Below are positions 17,871 through 26,902 of a DNA stretch of 64,000 bases, one piece after another (positions within the stretch are counted from its first letter, which is position 1; every line of letters starts with the position of its first letter). Under the pieces are notes generated by a model. That model searched no databases. It was not told where the DNA came from and saw only the letters and a list, made by a program, of their open reading frames with translations. The position numbers were made by a program, and so were the translations under genes. The stretch spans positions 47,487 to 111,486 of the forward strand of contig NZ_JACJTD010000026.1 in the NCBI RefSeq assembly GCF_014698505.1, written 5' to 3'. This DNA comes from Nostoc foliaceum FACHB-393. GTDB lineage: Bacteria; Cyanobacteriota; Cyanobacteriia; Cyanobacteriales; Nostocaceae.

Positions 17871-18110
17871 AACTCGGAAGGCCGACCTTTTATCTCGGAA
17901 GTTCATGCTCAGAATTCGGAAGTCCAAACTTTTATCTTGAAGTTTCATGCTCAGAATTCGGAAGTCCAAGCTTTTATCTCGAAGCTTTATGCTCATAACT
18001 CGGAAGGCCAAGCTTTTATCTCGAAGCTTTATGCTCATAACTCGGAAGGCCAAGCTTTTATCTCGAAGCTTCATGCTCAGAACTCAGAAGGCCAAGCTTT
18101 TTCCTCAATC
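17871..18110. repeat. 42-bp tandem repeat array, copy 2 (about 5.5 diverged units)
   Basis: Units begin at 17884, 17926, 17968, 18010, 18052 and 18094, 42 bp apart, preceded by the tail of another unit at 17871. They are the same family and orientation as 14629-14838 but more diverged (aattcggaagtcc and aactcggaaggcc variants). The pair brackets the broken STAND gene. The array ends 8 bp before the stop codon of the metX remnant. Confidence 0.92.
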
Positions 18111-18117
18111 CACCGAG

Positions 18118-18440
18118 TTAAGAGGCTGATAAATCTAAATTTTGCTGAAAAAAGATTAGGATTTCATTAAATGCAGCCATGTCAATTAAAAATGTATCAT
18201 GTCCGTGGGTTGATTTCAGCCAAGCCATAGTCTATTTACGATCGCAGGATAATTAAGAAAAACCTGAAACAACCTATTTTAGATAATTCACATCACGATG
18301 CATTTGTACAGTGCGTAAGTCCTATATAAGTGTTGGCATCAAATCGTTCTGTCAGCTTTTGACCCTGATGCTGTAAACTGCTCAGATGCATCATACTCCC
18401 GCCCAAAGCGGATTGTAAAACTATCCCAAGAACGATAAAT
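18118..18440 (-). pseudogene. metX: Decayed homoserine O-acetyltransferase (MetX-like) C-terminal region
   Basis: Three MetX-like motifs occur in the right order on the minus strand but in different frames. YRSWDSFTIRFGREYD is read from 18437 downward; after a frame change comes LQHQGQKLTERFDANTYIGL (~18375-18315); then, after a missing ~40-codon stretch, KSTHGHDTFLIDMAAFNEIL, whose HGHD contains the catalytic His of the alpha/beta-hydrolase triad; the stop is at 18118-18120. Homoserine acetyltransferases make O-acetylhomoserine for methionine synthesis. Frameshifts, a stop at ~18224-18232 and a deletion show it is dead. Upstream (to ~18600) one frame (FDDADHGARLFALQEF) looks coding-like but I cannot place it. 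It lies beside the second 42-bp array. Confidence 0.72.
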
Positions 18441-18679
18441 AGAAAACTAGTGGAAACAATATTATCCCCAGCCTGAGCAATGGTACTGATTGCCAAATTC
18501 TTGGAGAGCAAATAACCGCGCTCCGTGGTCGGCATCGTCAAAAACGATAAGGCGCTGGCTGACCTTTCTTGACAAATACTTATCGTTAACAAAAATTAGA
18601 CTTGCATCGCTGCTCAAACCCTTGAAAGTTCGCCAGAGTAAAAGTAGGAGTTTTTACATCCCTTTGGTTGAAAACTGAA

Positions 18680-20443
18680 ATGACTCAAAAACTTACAGCC
18701 CCAACCCATAGAGACAAATACATGCGTGTTGCTAAATTTGCAGATGTTCAAGCAGCAGGTAGTTTGTTGGTTCGTAGCGAGAAACATACCATAGTTCTGT
18801 TTTACTCAGATAATAAAGTCTATGCAATTGATAACCGTTGTCCACATATGGGCTTTCCGCTTCACGGTAGCACTTGCAAAGATGGCATTGTGACTTGCCC
18901 TTGGCACTATGCCCGCTTCGATCTCGCCAGTGGTGGAACATTTGACTCTTGGGCAGATGATGTTCCCTCCTTTGATGTAGAAATCCGTGATGGGGAAGTT
19001 TGGGTAAATCTAGCTCCTCTAGTTGACTTTCATGCCCACCATGGCCAACGTCTTCAGGATGGTTTAGAACAGAGTATTTCGTTAGTTATTGCCAAATCAG
19101 CGATCGCACTATTGGATATGGGGGCAGATATTACCGAACCATTTCAGATGGGACTGGAATTTGGCACCCGTTACAACAAAGCAGGCTGGAGTACAGGCTT
19201 AACCATCCATACTTGCATGATGAATTTGCTGTCTTATCTGGATGCAGAAGACAAACCCCGCGCCCTTTTCCAAGGACTTTCAGCAGTAGCTAGTGATAGC
19301 GCTGGAGCGCCGCCTCATTTCGTAGTTCATCCATTGCCCAATTCTACCGTTGACCTGAATACCCTTAAAGGCTGGTTTTGCCAGTTTATTGAGGTGCGAG
19401 ATAGTGAAGCCGCAGAGAGATGTCTGATATCTGCAATTCGGGCGGGAGCTAATTCTGAGCAAATTGCAGATATGCTGTTTACATCTGCCACAGACCACCG
19501 TTACATCGATAGTGGTCATGCACTCGACTTCATTAACAAAGCACTGGAAGCCCTGGATGCCGTTGGTTGGCAAGGGGCAGATTCAGTTTTGGCGAGTCTA
19601 GTTTCTGGTTTAGCAACTGCTTCCCGTATGGAAGAATCCAATTCCTGGCGCTATCCGGTGGATTTGGTCGCAATTCTGGAGTCTGCCTTTGAGCAGTTAC
19701 CTATGGCTTTGGCAACAGGACAACCTCGACATGGAACTTGGTCAGGCCAAGAAGAATTAGTGCCGATTTTGTTAGGGGAAGACCCAGAGAAAATTGTCAA
19801 CTCTCTTCTGAGTGCTCTGGAAGCTGGTTGTACTGAAGAACAATTGGCAAGTGTAGTTACTTACACAGCAGCACTGCGAGTAGCTCGCTTCCACACTAAC
19901 AACGATTTTGGGGACTGGAATTCGGCGCACCATCCGTTCACTTTTGCCAATGCAGTCCATCAAGGATTACAACGAGTGCCTTCGCTGGAATTATTACGAG
20001 GTGTGTTTGATGCTGCCATGAGTGTATATTTGAATCGTTTTTTGAATGTGCCACCAGCAAGACTTCCAGAACCAAAAGACTCTGCTCAAAATCCTGAAGA
20101 ATTACTCAACCAACTACCAGATTTATTAAATCGCCAACAGCAAGTAAATCAGACAGGTCAGTTAGTGGCTGATTATTTGTATAGTGGCGGTTCTGCTGAA
20201 CGGTTGATGGCAATGTTGGGTAAGTTGATGCTGCGAGAAAATCGAGAGTTTCATGTGATTCAGGAAATAGAAGCAGCTTTTAGACAATACTCGCTGTTAG
20301 GTCAAACTGCTGCTGGTATTCATGTACTAGTTGCTGCTGCTCGTTATTTAGCAGCACACGCGCCGACAATGCGATCGCAAGGACAAACCTATCAAATTGC
20401 TTATCGGTTGCATAAAGGCGATCGCCTGTTTGAAGAATCGTAA
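18680..20443 (+). CDS. Rieske [2Fe-2S] protein with large helical C-terminal domain
   Basis: A 587-aa protein from the ATG at 18680 (an in-frame TTG at 18668 is less likely). Residues ~15-105 are a Rieske ferredoxin domain with ligands C54-P-H56 and C73-P-W-H76 (NRCPHMGFPLHG, TCPWHYARFD). The remaining ~470 residues are alpha-helical, without a recognisable catalytic motif, with clustered His/Asp (TDHRYIDSGHALDF, HHPFTFANAVHQG) that could bind a metal or substrate. No terminal oxygenase mononuclear-iron motif is evident, so this is not a standard ring-hydroxylating oxygenase. Soluble, no signal peptide. It probably passes electrons to or within the helical domain (inference). Standalone; the metX remnant is upstream. 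Confidence 0.85.
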   Translation: MTQKLTAPTHRDKYMRVAKFADVQAAGSLLVRSEKHTIVLFYSDNKVYAIDNRCPHMGFPLHGSTCKDGIVTCPWHYARFDLASGGTFDSWADDVPSFDVEIRDGEVWVNLAPLVDFHAHHGQRLQDGLEQSISLVIAKSAIALLDMGADITEPFQMGLEFGTRYNKAGWSTGLTIHTCMMNLLSYLDAEDKPRALFQGLSAVASDSAGAPPHFVVHPLPNSTVDLNTLKGWFCQFIEVRDSEAAERCLISAIRAGANSEQIADMLFTSATDHRYIDSGHALDFINKALEALDAVGWQGADSVLASLVSGLATASRMEESNSWRYPVDLVAILESAFEQLPMALATGQPRHGTWSGQEELVPILLGEDPEKIVNSLLSALEAGCTEEQLASVVTYTAALRVARFHTNNDFGDWNSAHHPFTFANAVHQGLQRVPSLELLRGVFDAAMSVYLNRFLNVPPARLPEPKDSAQNPEELLNQLPDLLNRQQQVNQTGQLVADYLYSGGSAERLMAMLGKLMLRENREFHVIQEIEAAFRQYSLLGQTAAGIHVLVAAARYLAAHAPTMRSQGQTYQIAYRLHKGDRLFEES

Positions 20444-20645
20444 TTTAGCTAGTCTGGCAGAATAATTGCTGCGATCGCGCCAATTTCTGCAATGCTTGGC
20501 AAACTCAAGAGGCGAATTAAAAGTTGCATAAATTTTCAACTCGCCTCAGTTAAGTACTTGAAAATTTCAACCAATGTGTTCTGTACTGGACTTAAAGGAG
20601 CCTCTATAGGAATCATATTTGATTTCTGAAAAAATCTAAGTATTT

Positions 20646-20723
20646 GTAGGGTGTGTTAGGCGTAAGCCGTAACGCACCAAAGCCTTAAGAATGGTGCGTT
20701 ACGCTGTCGCTAACGCACCCTAC
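20646..20723. repeat. 78-bp hairpin repeat (GTAGGGTG...CACCCTAC)
   Basis: Starts gtagggtgtgttaggcgtaa and ends gctaacgcaccctac, with two inner arms (gtaacgcacca / tggtgcgttac). The whole forms one long imperfect hairpin. This is a dispersed element common in cyanobacterial intergenic DNA. The surrounding gap 20444-20904 otherwise shows nothing I can assign. Confidence 0.8.
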
Positions 20724-20904
20724 GTATCTTTTCAAAAATTAAATACTAGTCCTATATTGCTCTTGATGTCGCTCAATTAGCTCACCCTTTTGGGTGAGTC
20801 ATATATCAACCGATCAGATGAACTGACTGAAGGAAGCTGAGATTAATAATAAAGAGGACTCTATTAATAAAGAACACCGTTCGCATTTTACCTAAGAATT
20901 AATT

Positions 20905-21294
20905 ATGAAACTTGTTACCTTAATAAATTCTGCACTTATTTTTGCTGCTATTACTCTTGTACCTGGAATCGCTGGTGCTCAAACAGCTACTACCAACGGT
21001 AGTGCATTAGTTATTAACTCTAACAATTTATCCAGTAACTCTACTTCTATTAATTATCTCCAGCCTTTCAATCTAGTTACTTTTGCTTATCAGGGAGGTC
21101 TGAAACAGCACGGAATTCCCAGCGGAGGAGAGCTAGTAATTGAAACTCTAAACAGAAATATTATTGCAAAAGATTTAGTTAAGGCTGCTGTTAATGCAGA
21201 TAAATTACCATCACAGGTTTTAAACGACCAAAATTATCTGAGTGCTGTTAATTTCCAACTCAACGCATTGCCTGATTATGCTGCTGCTGATTGA
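20905..21294 (+). CDS. Small secreted protein of unknown function
   Basis: A 129-aa protein with a clear Sec signal peptide: MKLVTLINSALIFAAITLVP then a likely cleavage after AGA (about residue 25, before QTATT). The mature part (~104 aa) starts Ser/Thr/Asn-rich and has a helical C-terminus (AKDLVKAAVNADKLPSQVLN). No cysteines and no known motif. It should be periplasmic or released. A similar short secreted protein class is common in Nostoc but I cannot name the family. It has its own promoter region; the next gene is 238 bp downstream. Confidence 0.7.
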   Translation: MKLVTLINSALIFAAITLVPGIAGAQTATTNGSALVINSNNLSSNSTSINYLQPFNLVTFAYQGGLKQHGIPSGGELVIETLNRNIIAKDLVKAAVNADKLPSQVLNDQNYLSAVNFQLNALPDYAAAD

Positions 21295-21532
21295 TTTGGT
21301 TTTTTTAAAAGCGAAATTTTTCATTATAGTATATTTGTGCACTTATTACCAATATAAATAAAAGCCTTTTCTACGCAGAAATTGCTGTGTATAAAAGAAA
21401 GTTTAATGTCGAAAAACAATTTTTAAATTTTAAGAAAAGTTGTGCCTATAAGTTGCATTTCTGGTGTGCTAAAGCCACAGAAAATTGTATAATCGACAGC
21501 CTATCGACCACAAATTTCTTTTTCTATAGAGA

Positions 21533-22498
21533 ATGACAGAAGTAATTAGATCCGGGAGCTTAAATAACATCGAGTCTATTGAGTTTGAAAAACAGTGCTT
21601 GCACAAAGCCAGAGAAACAGGCGATCGCAATAGAGAAGTCACTTGTTTAGGAAGTTTGGGCAATGCTTACCACTCACTAGGCGAGTATCACCTGGCAATT
21701 GAGTTTTATCAGCAGTGGTTGGATATAGCTAAAGAAATAGGCGATCGCTTCGAGGAAGCCAAATCTTTATCTGGGTTGGGCAATGCTTACCAATCACTGG
21801 GAAAATACCAGAGAGCGATTGAATTTTATCACCAGTGGTTGAGCATCACCAGGAAAATAGGCGATGCCTACGGCGGGCAAAGCCAACGCACTGGAGAAGG
21901 CATTTGCTTGGGAAGTTTGGGCAATACTTATGAATACCTAGGCAAGTATGAGCAAGCGATTGAGTGTTATCAGCAGTGGTTAAGTATCAGCAAGAAAACA
22001 GGCGATTGGAATGAGGAATGCATTTGTCTGGGAAGTTTGGGCAATACTTATGAATCGTTGGGGCAGTATCAACTGGCAATTGAGTTTTACCAGCAATGGT
22101 TAGAATTAGCAAGATTAATCAGCGATCGCAATGGCGAAGGCATGGCCTTGAGTGGGTTGGGTAATGCTTATAATGCTCTGGGACAGTACCAAAGGGCAGT
22201 TGAGTTTTATCAATATTCATTAGAGATCAGAAGGAATCTTGATGATCAAAATGCAGAAGCAAATGCCTGGTTTAATTTGGGTCTGGTATTAGAAAAAATC
22301 AATCGAGAATCAGAAGCGATGGATGCCTTTTGCCATGCCCGCGAAATCTATCAGGCAATGGGACTCGATGCAAGTCTGCAAGATTGTAACCATGCGATTC
22401 AGCTTCTTTCTGAAAACGTTGCAAGTGCAGCATCTCGCTTCTGGTTTAAGAGATGGTTAAGTTATTTGTCGCAGTTCATCAAAGCTGGTGCTAACTAG
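21533..22498 (+). CDS. Tetratricopeptide-repeat protein (kinesin-light-chain-like repeats)
   Basis: A 321-aa soluble protein made of about six 36-40-residue TPR units with the pattern LGNAYxxLGxYxxAIEFYQQWL...IGDR, similar to the LGN/kinesin-light-chain type. The last ~60 residues are a helical tail (FWFKRWLSYLSQFIKAG). Such proteins are scaffolds; no enzymatic domain is present. The third unit has an extra ~9 residues (AYGGQSQRT) coming from a dispersed DNA repeat inserted in frame at 21861-21889. The 36-40-residue spacing is otherwise regular. It ends just before a 16-bp inverted repeat shared with the convergent DUF411 gene. Binding partner unknown. Confidence 0.85.
   Translation: MTEVIRSGSLNNIESIEFEKQCLHKARETGDRNREVTCLGSLGNAYHSLGEYHLAIEFYQQWLDIAKEIGDRFEEAKSLSGLGNAYQSLGKYQRAIEFYHQWLSITRKIGDAYGGQSQRTGEGICLGSLGNTYEYLGKYEQAIECYQQWLSISKKTGDWNEECICLGSLGNTYESLGQYQLAIEFYQQWLELARLISDRNGEGMALSGLGNAYNALGQYQRAVEFYQYSLEIRRNLDDQNAEANAWFNLGLVLEKINRESEAMDAFCHAREIYQAMGLDASLQDCNHAIQLLSENVASAASRFWFKRWLSYLSQFIKAGAN
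21861..21889. repeat. Dispersed repeat word inserted in frame in the TPR gene
   Basis: The bases gcgatgcctacggcgggcaa here match intergenic words at ~17663 (gcgatgcctacggcggcaag) and, more loosely, at ~57709. Neighbouring TPR units lack it. The insert adds a multiple of three bases, so the host frame stays open. Confidence 0.65.
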
Positions 22499-22529
22499 TA
22501 AAATCTCCCACCACTGATTCAGTTAATGT

Positions 22530-22602
22530 GAGGATGTTTTAAAAGGCTTTGGCAATTTCTAATCGCCAAAATACATTGAAAAACCACTTTTAAAACATCC
22601 TC
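22530..22602. terminator. 16-bp perfect inverted repeat between convergent genes
   Basis: Arms gaggatgttttaaaag (22530-22545) and cttttaaaacatcctc (22587-22602) are exact reverse complements around a 41-bp loop that itself contains a weaker arm pair (ttggc / gccaa). It sits between the convergent TPR and DUF411 genes and could stop transcription from both sides. The long loop and A/T runs inside the arms also fit a MITE-like repeat; sequence alone does not decide. Confidence 0.5.
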
Positions 22603-22621
22603 TGAATCCAGCGAGATTACA

Positions 22622-23239
22622 TCAAGAGGACGGATATTTATTGAATACTGCAACTGAGTCCTTGTGATCAAAGGAAAGCACAGAAAACGGGTCTTTTCGA
22701 TTCCCCATCTCCATCCCAGGAGTGCCTACGGGCATTTGGGGAACAGATAAACCAGCAACATTTGGCTTTTCTTGAAGCAGACGTTTGATGTCTTCTGCTG
22801 GGACGTGTCCTTCGATCACATATCCATTAACAATTGCTGTGTGGCAAGATGACAAGTTATCTGGCACGTTATACTTTTGTTTGACTGTTTCGATGTCAGG
22901 CGTGGAAAAGTCTGTGATTTGAAAACCTTGTGTCTTTAAGTGGTCAATCCACCCGCCACAACAATTACAATCGGGACTGTGATATACAGTGGCATTTAGT
23001 CCTGTTGATTTTAATGGTGTTTGTTCATCTTGGATACGCTTAGTGGTACTTACCAGTTGAGCATTAGCTGCAAGAGAATCAGGAAAAACAGCTTGAGCAT
23101 TACTCATAGAAGCAGTGCTTCCCAAGATGCCCAACACTCCTACTGTTAGACAAATTATTACCACTGCACGTACAGCAGCACGTACCAAGATAGGAGGTAA
23201 CCATTTTTGCCAGTAATAAATAAATTTTTTGTGCGACAT
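22622..23239 (-). CDS. DUF411 periplasmic metal-binding protein
   Basis: A 205-aa exported protein. The N-terminus has a basic stretch and one hydrophobic helix (~17-40, ending ILGSTASMSNAQA), acting as signal peptide or anchor. The DUF411 domain starts with VYHSPDCNCCGGWIDHLKTQ, whose CxCC-type cysteines are likely metal ligands, followed by DNLSSCHTAIVNGYVIEGHV with a conserved Cys-His, and AEDIKRLL. DUF411 proteins are linked to copper or other metal handling in many bacteria (family knowledge; specific metal not shown here). It is downstream of, and on the same strand as, the FAD oxidoreductase gene, 218 bp away. The ATG at 23239 fits the signal sequence. Confidence 0.88.
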   Translation of the reverse strand: MSHKKFIYYWQKWLPPILVRAAVRAVVIICLTVGVLGILGSTASMSNAQAVFPDSLAANAQLVSTTKRIQDEQTPLKSTGLNATVYHSPDCNCCGGWIDHLKTQGFQITDFSTPDIETVKQKYNVPDNLSSCHTAIVNGYVIEGHVPAEDIKRLLQEKPNVAGLSVPQMPVGTPGMEMGNRKDPFSVLSFDHKDSVAVFNKYPSS

Positions 23240-23457
23240 CTAAGACTTCCTGAGTACAACATTGCATAAATTTGTTGTAACAAATTCCCTCCAAAAAGAC
23301 TCTGCATACCTTTACTTTTGCGTTTATTTTGTGTCCCCCTGCGTTTAAAAACACTACAATTTTACGCAAAACAAAAGCAATTCCTTAGCAGTCATCATAA
23401 CTGCAAGCTTAGACGCGTAGCAGCTTGTCGCCAGACATCATTCCATCAAAACTATCA

Positions 23458-25020
23458 TTATCCAACTTCCACCAAAGGCTGGGGTATTTTAACTTTCTGC
23501 CATACCGATTGCCCTGTCAGCAGTTCCACAACATCCATCCCATTCCCAATTACACCTGGTACACTCGGATAACCAGCACTCGCCCCTACCAAAAAGAGGT
23601 TAGGTAACTCTGTCGTATATCCCAGACGATTTAAACCAACCTGTTTGGGTATTAATTTCGCACCGTAAATATTACCCTGCGGTTGCCCCAGATAAAATTC
23701 GCTGGTGGTAGGTGTACCATAAACTTTCATCCGGGCGTAGTTGTCTACATCTGGAATCAAATCTCGTACACTTGCCATAATCTGCTGATAAACTTCCCGT
23801 TTTTTGGCTTTATATGCTTTTGGGTTGGTTTTGTGCAGATGTTCAAATGGTTCATAGGAACACACAGTGGCAATCTCTAAGACATGATGTCCCTTAGGCC
23901 CCATCCCTGGTTCACTAGATTTCATCGTCGGACAAGAGAGGAAAATCCACGGTTGGCTAAAGTCACCTTGGAATTGTTGTTGATATTCTCTGTTCAGGTC
24001 GCCTGTTGGATAATACCAAATATTCCAGTTACCGATGCCATAGCGTTGGGGATCGAAGCGGCTATCTAAACCCAGGTAAATATTGAAAGCACTGGTTGAG
24101 TATTCGTAACTAGTAAGGCGTTGATGCTCCTTTTGACTCAGGGCTGCAAAATCATGCATTAACTCCACTGTTAATTTGGGGTCGAGGTCACTGATATAAG
24201 CTTTGCTGGCACAATAGGTCATACCATCGGCAAGGACACTATGGACAGTGTGGTTGCTAACTTGAATATGGCTCACCGGGGTTGAGTATTTGATCACACC
24301 TCCACCTGCGGTAATTACGTTTGCAATGGTGTTAACAAGGTGTTTGAAGTGATGTTTGGGATAATAAGCGCCTTCTGAGTAGTCCCAAACTAGGGAAGTG
24401 TGCGTGAGTAGCGCAATTTCTTGGGGTGGTAGTGCATAGTCGCCACTTTGCCCCGCCAGCACTGCTTGTAGTTTAGGCGATAAACCGACATGGTTATACA
24501 AATCTTGTAGTGTCCAATTCCGCTTCCAAAATAGATTCAAATATTTTGGTAACTTCAACCAGTCAGACAACTTCTGATCAAACCAGCGTACCTCCTGCAC
24601 TAGGTTGCGAATTTCTTGGTGGAGTTGCTGAATTTCATTGCAATAACGGTTAATAGCAGCAGTTTCTTCTGGAAATGTGGAGAGTAAACGCGATCGCAGA
24701 TTTTCCCATCCCAAAGGAATTTTAAAATCCGCCTCTGGGGTGATAACTCGATCAATGCAGTCAGGATCAAGCCTATTAAACGGTACATCTTGATCAATAT
24801 AGTCGAGAAATTGGGCTATAGTCTGTCCAGAACCACATTGAGAGATGTAATGTACGTCAGCACAAAAACTGTATTCCCCGTAATCAAAGGTGTGACAACA
24901 TCCGCCAGGTAAATAATGTTGTTCTAGAACTGCTACCCGATAGCCTTGTCGAGTTAAACACGCTGCGGTCGAAAGTCCACCCAGTCCGGCTCCCAGAATC
25001 ACATAATCGAAGATTTCCAT
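23458..25020 (-). CDS. FAD-dependent oxidoreductase, phytoene desaturase / retinol saturase family
   Basis: A 520-aa flavoprotein. The N-terminal dinucleotide-binding motif VILGAGLGGLSTAACLTRQG with the following VAVLEQHYLPGGCCHTF is characteristic of the CrtI / CrtISO / retinol 13,14-reductase group. A C-terminal FAD-closing region reads LFLVGASAGYPSVPGVIGNG. Length is normal. It likely acts on an isoprenoid or other hydrophobic polyene; carotenoid desaturase, isomerase or saturase cannot be told apart from sequence. No signal peptide. A ribosome binding site (aaggagg on the minus strand, plus-strand cctcctt at ~25026) lies just upstream of the ATG at 25020, supporting the start. Confidence 0.85.
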   Translation of the reverse strand: MEIFDYVILGAGLGGLSTAACLTRQGYRVAVLEQHYLPGGCCHTFDYGEYSFCADVHYISQCGSGQTIAQFLDYIDQDVPFNRLDPDCIDRVITPEADFKIPLGWENLRSRLLSTFPEETAAINRYCNEIQQLHQEIRNLVQEVRWFDQKLSDWLKLPKYLNLFWKRNWTLQDLYNHVGLSPKLQAVLAGQSGDYALPPQEIALLTHTSLVWDYSEGAYYPKHHFKHLVNTIANVITAGGGVIKYSTPVSHIQVSNHTVHSVLADGMTYCASKAYISDLDPKLTVELMHDFAALSQKEHQRLTSYEYSTSAFNIYLGLDSRFDPQRYGIGNWNIWYYPTGDLNREYQQQFQGDFSQPWIFLSCPTMKSSEPGMGPKGHHVLEIATVCSYEPFEHLHKTNPKAYKAKKREVYQQIMASVRDLIPDVDNYARMKVYGTPTTSEFYLGQPQGNIYGAKLIPKQVGLNRLGYTTELPNLFLVGASAGYPSVPGVIGNGMDVVELLTGQSVWQKVKIPQPLVEVG

Positions 25021-25641
25021 ATCAGCCTCCTTGGCAATCTTGATTTCTCTTGATTTCGGCGTTATAACTTTTTATCACCGTTTTTTACCAGTACAAATGC
25101 CGAAATAATCAGCGGTTCTTTACCTAGCTTTGCAGTTTTCATTAAATGAAAATAGGTAAAAAATCATCCGGTAGAAGGTGTAAGGAATTTTATCGTTGAT
25201 AGTAGTAATTGCACCATCACCGAATATTTGAATATTTAGCTATGGCAATTTTTTGCCAACATCCTCACTAACATTTAGATACCCTAAAGGATGTTTAACA
25301 GTTTACTGATTTAAAGTAACCGCAAAATTTAGCTTCAAATCACCGTAAAAACTTGCAGATAGTTAGCAGGCGATAATTTCCGAATTTAAGCCCTTATTCT
25401 TTAATCCTTATGTCTATTCATATTATCGAAACTAAAAAAGTGATTTAATAATGTTTGCTTTTCTTCACAAAAACTGATTAAAGTATTAATTAGCTAAAAG
25501 TATACTTGTAAAATTACTGTTTGATTTTTGACTATTGATCCTTGATTAATGACCGAAACAGACTCATGATACAAGCCTCTAAATTTATTTATGGGGATTA
25601 TTAATTTTGAATTTTGAATTTTGAATTCGGAGTGAAGCAAC
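25021..25641. other. 621-bp intergenic region with no gene
   Basis: AT-rich spacer between the divergent oxidoreductase and holB genes, so it must hold both promoters. It contains a short tandem repeat of the heptamer attttga at 25603-25626, next to the holB start. I see no conserved RNA or coding frame. Confidence 0.5.
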
Positions 25642-26589
25642 GTGACTATTAACCCATTTACACCACTTGTAGGACAACAGCAAGCCATAGAATTACTCAC
25701 TCAGGCTGTTAGACAAAACCGGGTTGCTCCAGCGTATCTATTTGTGGGACCAGATGGTGTAGGAAGGAGTTTAGCAGCTAGGTGTTTTGTGGAATTGCTA
25801 TTTTCGAGTGAGATGGGAGTCACTACGGCTTTACAAAACCGTTTGCGTCAAGGTAACCATCCAGCTTTGTTGTGGGTGCAACCAACGTACCAATACCAGG
25901 GACAACGATTAACAGCAACAGAAGCAGCCGAGAAAGGACTTAAGCGTAAAGCACCACCTGTAATTCGGCTAGAGCAAATTCGGGAAATTACCGAGTTTCT
26001 CAGTCGTCCCCCCTTGGAAGCACCGAGAAATGTGGTGGTGCTGGAAGAAGCCCAAACAATGGCAGAAGCAGCAGCGAATGCTTTACTTAAAACCTTAGAA
26101 GAACCGGGACAGGCGACGTTAATTTTAATTGCACCTACACCTGAGTCTGTTTTGCCAACTTTGGTGTCACGCTGTCAACGCATTCCTTTTTATCGTTTAG
26201 ATGCACAGTCTTTGGCTGTTGTTCTCACACAAACTGGTCATCAGGAAATTTTGCCAAATCAGGCGGTATTGAGTATAGCAGCTGGCAGTGCGGGAAGTGC
26301 GATCGCATCTTACGAGCAATTACAAACTATTCCCCCTGAGTTACTCGAAGATTTGAAAAAAGCCCCTGCTTCTTACCGCAAAGCTTTGGAGTTAGCCAAG
26401 AAAATCGATAAAGATTTAGATACAGAAGCCCAATTGTGGTTAGTTGATTATCTTCAGCAATTCTACTGGCAGCGGTGGCATCAACCCAGCATCATCAACC
26501 AGCTAGAACAAGCTCGTAAGTACTTGCTTTCTTACGCTCAACCAAGGTTAGTTTGGGAATGTCTGCTTTTATCTGTATGTCAAAAATAA
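25642..26589 (+). CDS. holB: DNA polymerase III subunit delta' (clamp-loader)
   Basis: A 315-aa AAA+ protein starting at GTG 25642 (MTINPFTPLVGQQQAIELL). The clamp loader places the beta sliding clamp on primed DNA. Features: VAPAYLFVGPDGVGRSLAAR, a P-loop position with Arg in place of the catalytic Lys as in non-hydrolysing delta' subunits; VVVLEEAQTMAEAAANALLKTLEEP, the Walker B/sensor region; and the SRC arginine-finger motif in LVSRCQRIPF. The four-cysteine zinc module of E. coli delta' is not visible, as is usual in cyanobacteria. Soluble. It is monocistronic as far as seen. Alternative DnaX is excluded by length and the altered P-loop. Confidence 0.92.
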   Translation: MTINPFTPLVGQQQAIELLTQAVRQNRVAPAYLFVGPDGVGRSLAARCFVELLFSSEMGVTTALQNRLRQGNHPALLWVQPTYQYQGQRLTATEAAEKGLKRKAPPVIRLEQIREITEFLSRPPLEAPRNVVVLEEAQTMAEAAANALLKTLEEPGQATLILIAPTPESVLPTLVSRCQRIPFYRLDAQSLAVVLTQTGHQEILPNQAVLSIAAGSAGSAIASYEQLQTIPPELLEDLKKAPASYRKALELAKKIDKDLDTEAQLWLVDYLQQFYWQRWHQPSIINQLEQARKYLLSYAQPRLVWECLLLSVCQK

Positions 26590-26689
26590 AATCTCATTTA
26601 CTAACTCTTGCACAAACCCCTCAAACCCTCTAGCTATATTAAATAATATTACTTAAGTGACGGTGACTAATTAGTACTAGTGTATTATT

Positions 26690-26770
26690 GAGATTGAGCT
26701 ACGCAAAGCATCTGTCTGCGACACGCTGCGTGTTTGTGTAGCATCCCGCAGGGAACGTAGAGAATGTGGT
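26690..26770. repeat. Dispersed repeat cluster upstream of secreted protein gene
   Basis: Contains the words gagctacgcaaagcatctgt and gtgtagcatcccgcaggg typical of Nostoc dispersed repeats, forming an imperfect hairpin around acacgctgcgtgt. No coding content is evident. It lies in the 313-bp gap between holB and the next gene. Confidence 0.5.
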
Positions 26771-26902
26771 GAGTCAAAATACATTGCCCCAAGACACTGG
26801 AATTTGCTCAATTGCCAAAGCTTCATAGCAAACAAAAGTCTTGCGGGAGATGATTAATAAAGGCTGTCCGATTATTGTCTTTGAAGATTGTACCCCCGAC
26901 TT

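Noticed and set aside
18293..18592. Apparent 99-residue membrane protein on the minus strand
   Set aside because: It crosses pieces of a decayed MetX in a wrong frame; the hydrophobic stretch is the shifted reading of the YRSW region.
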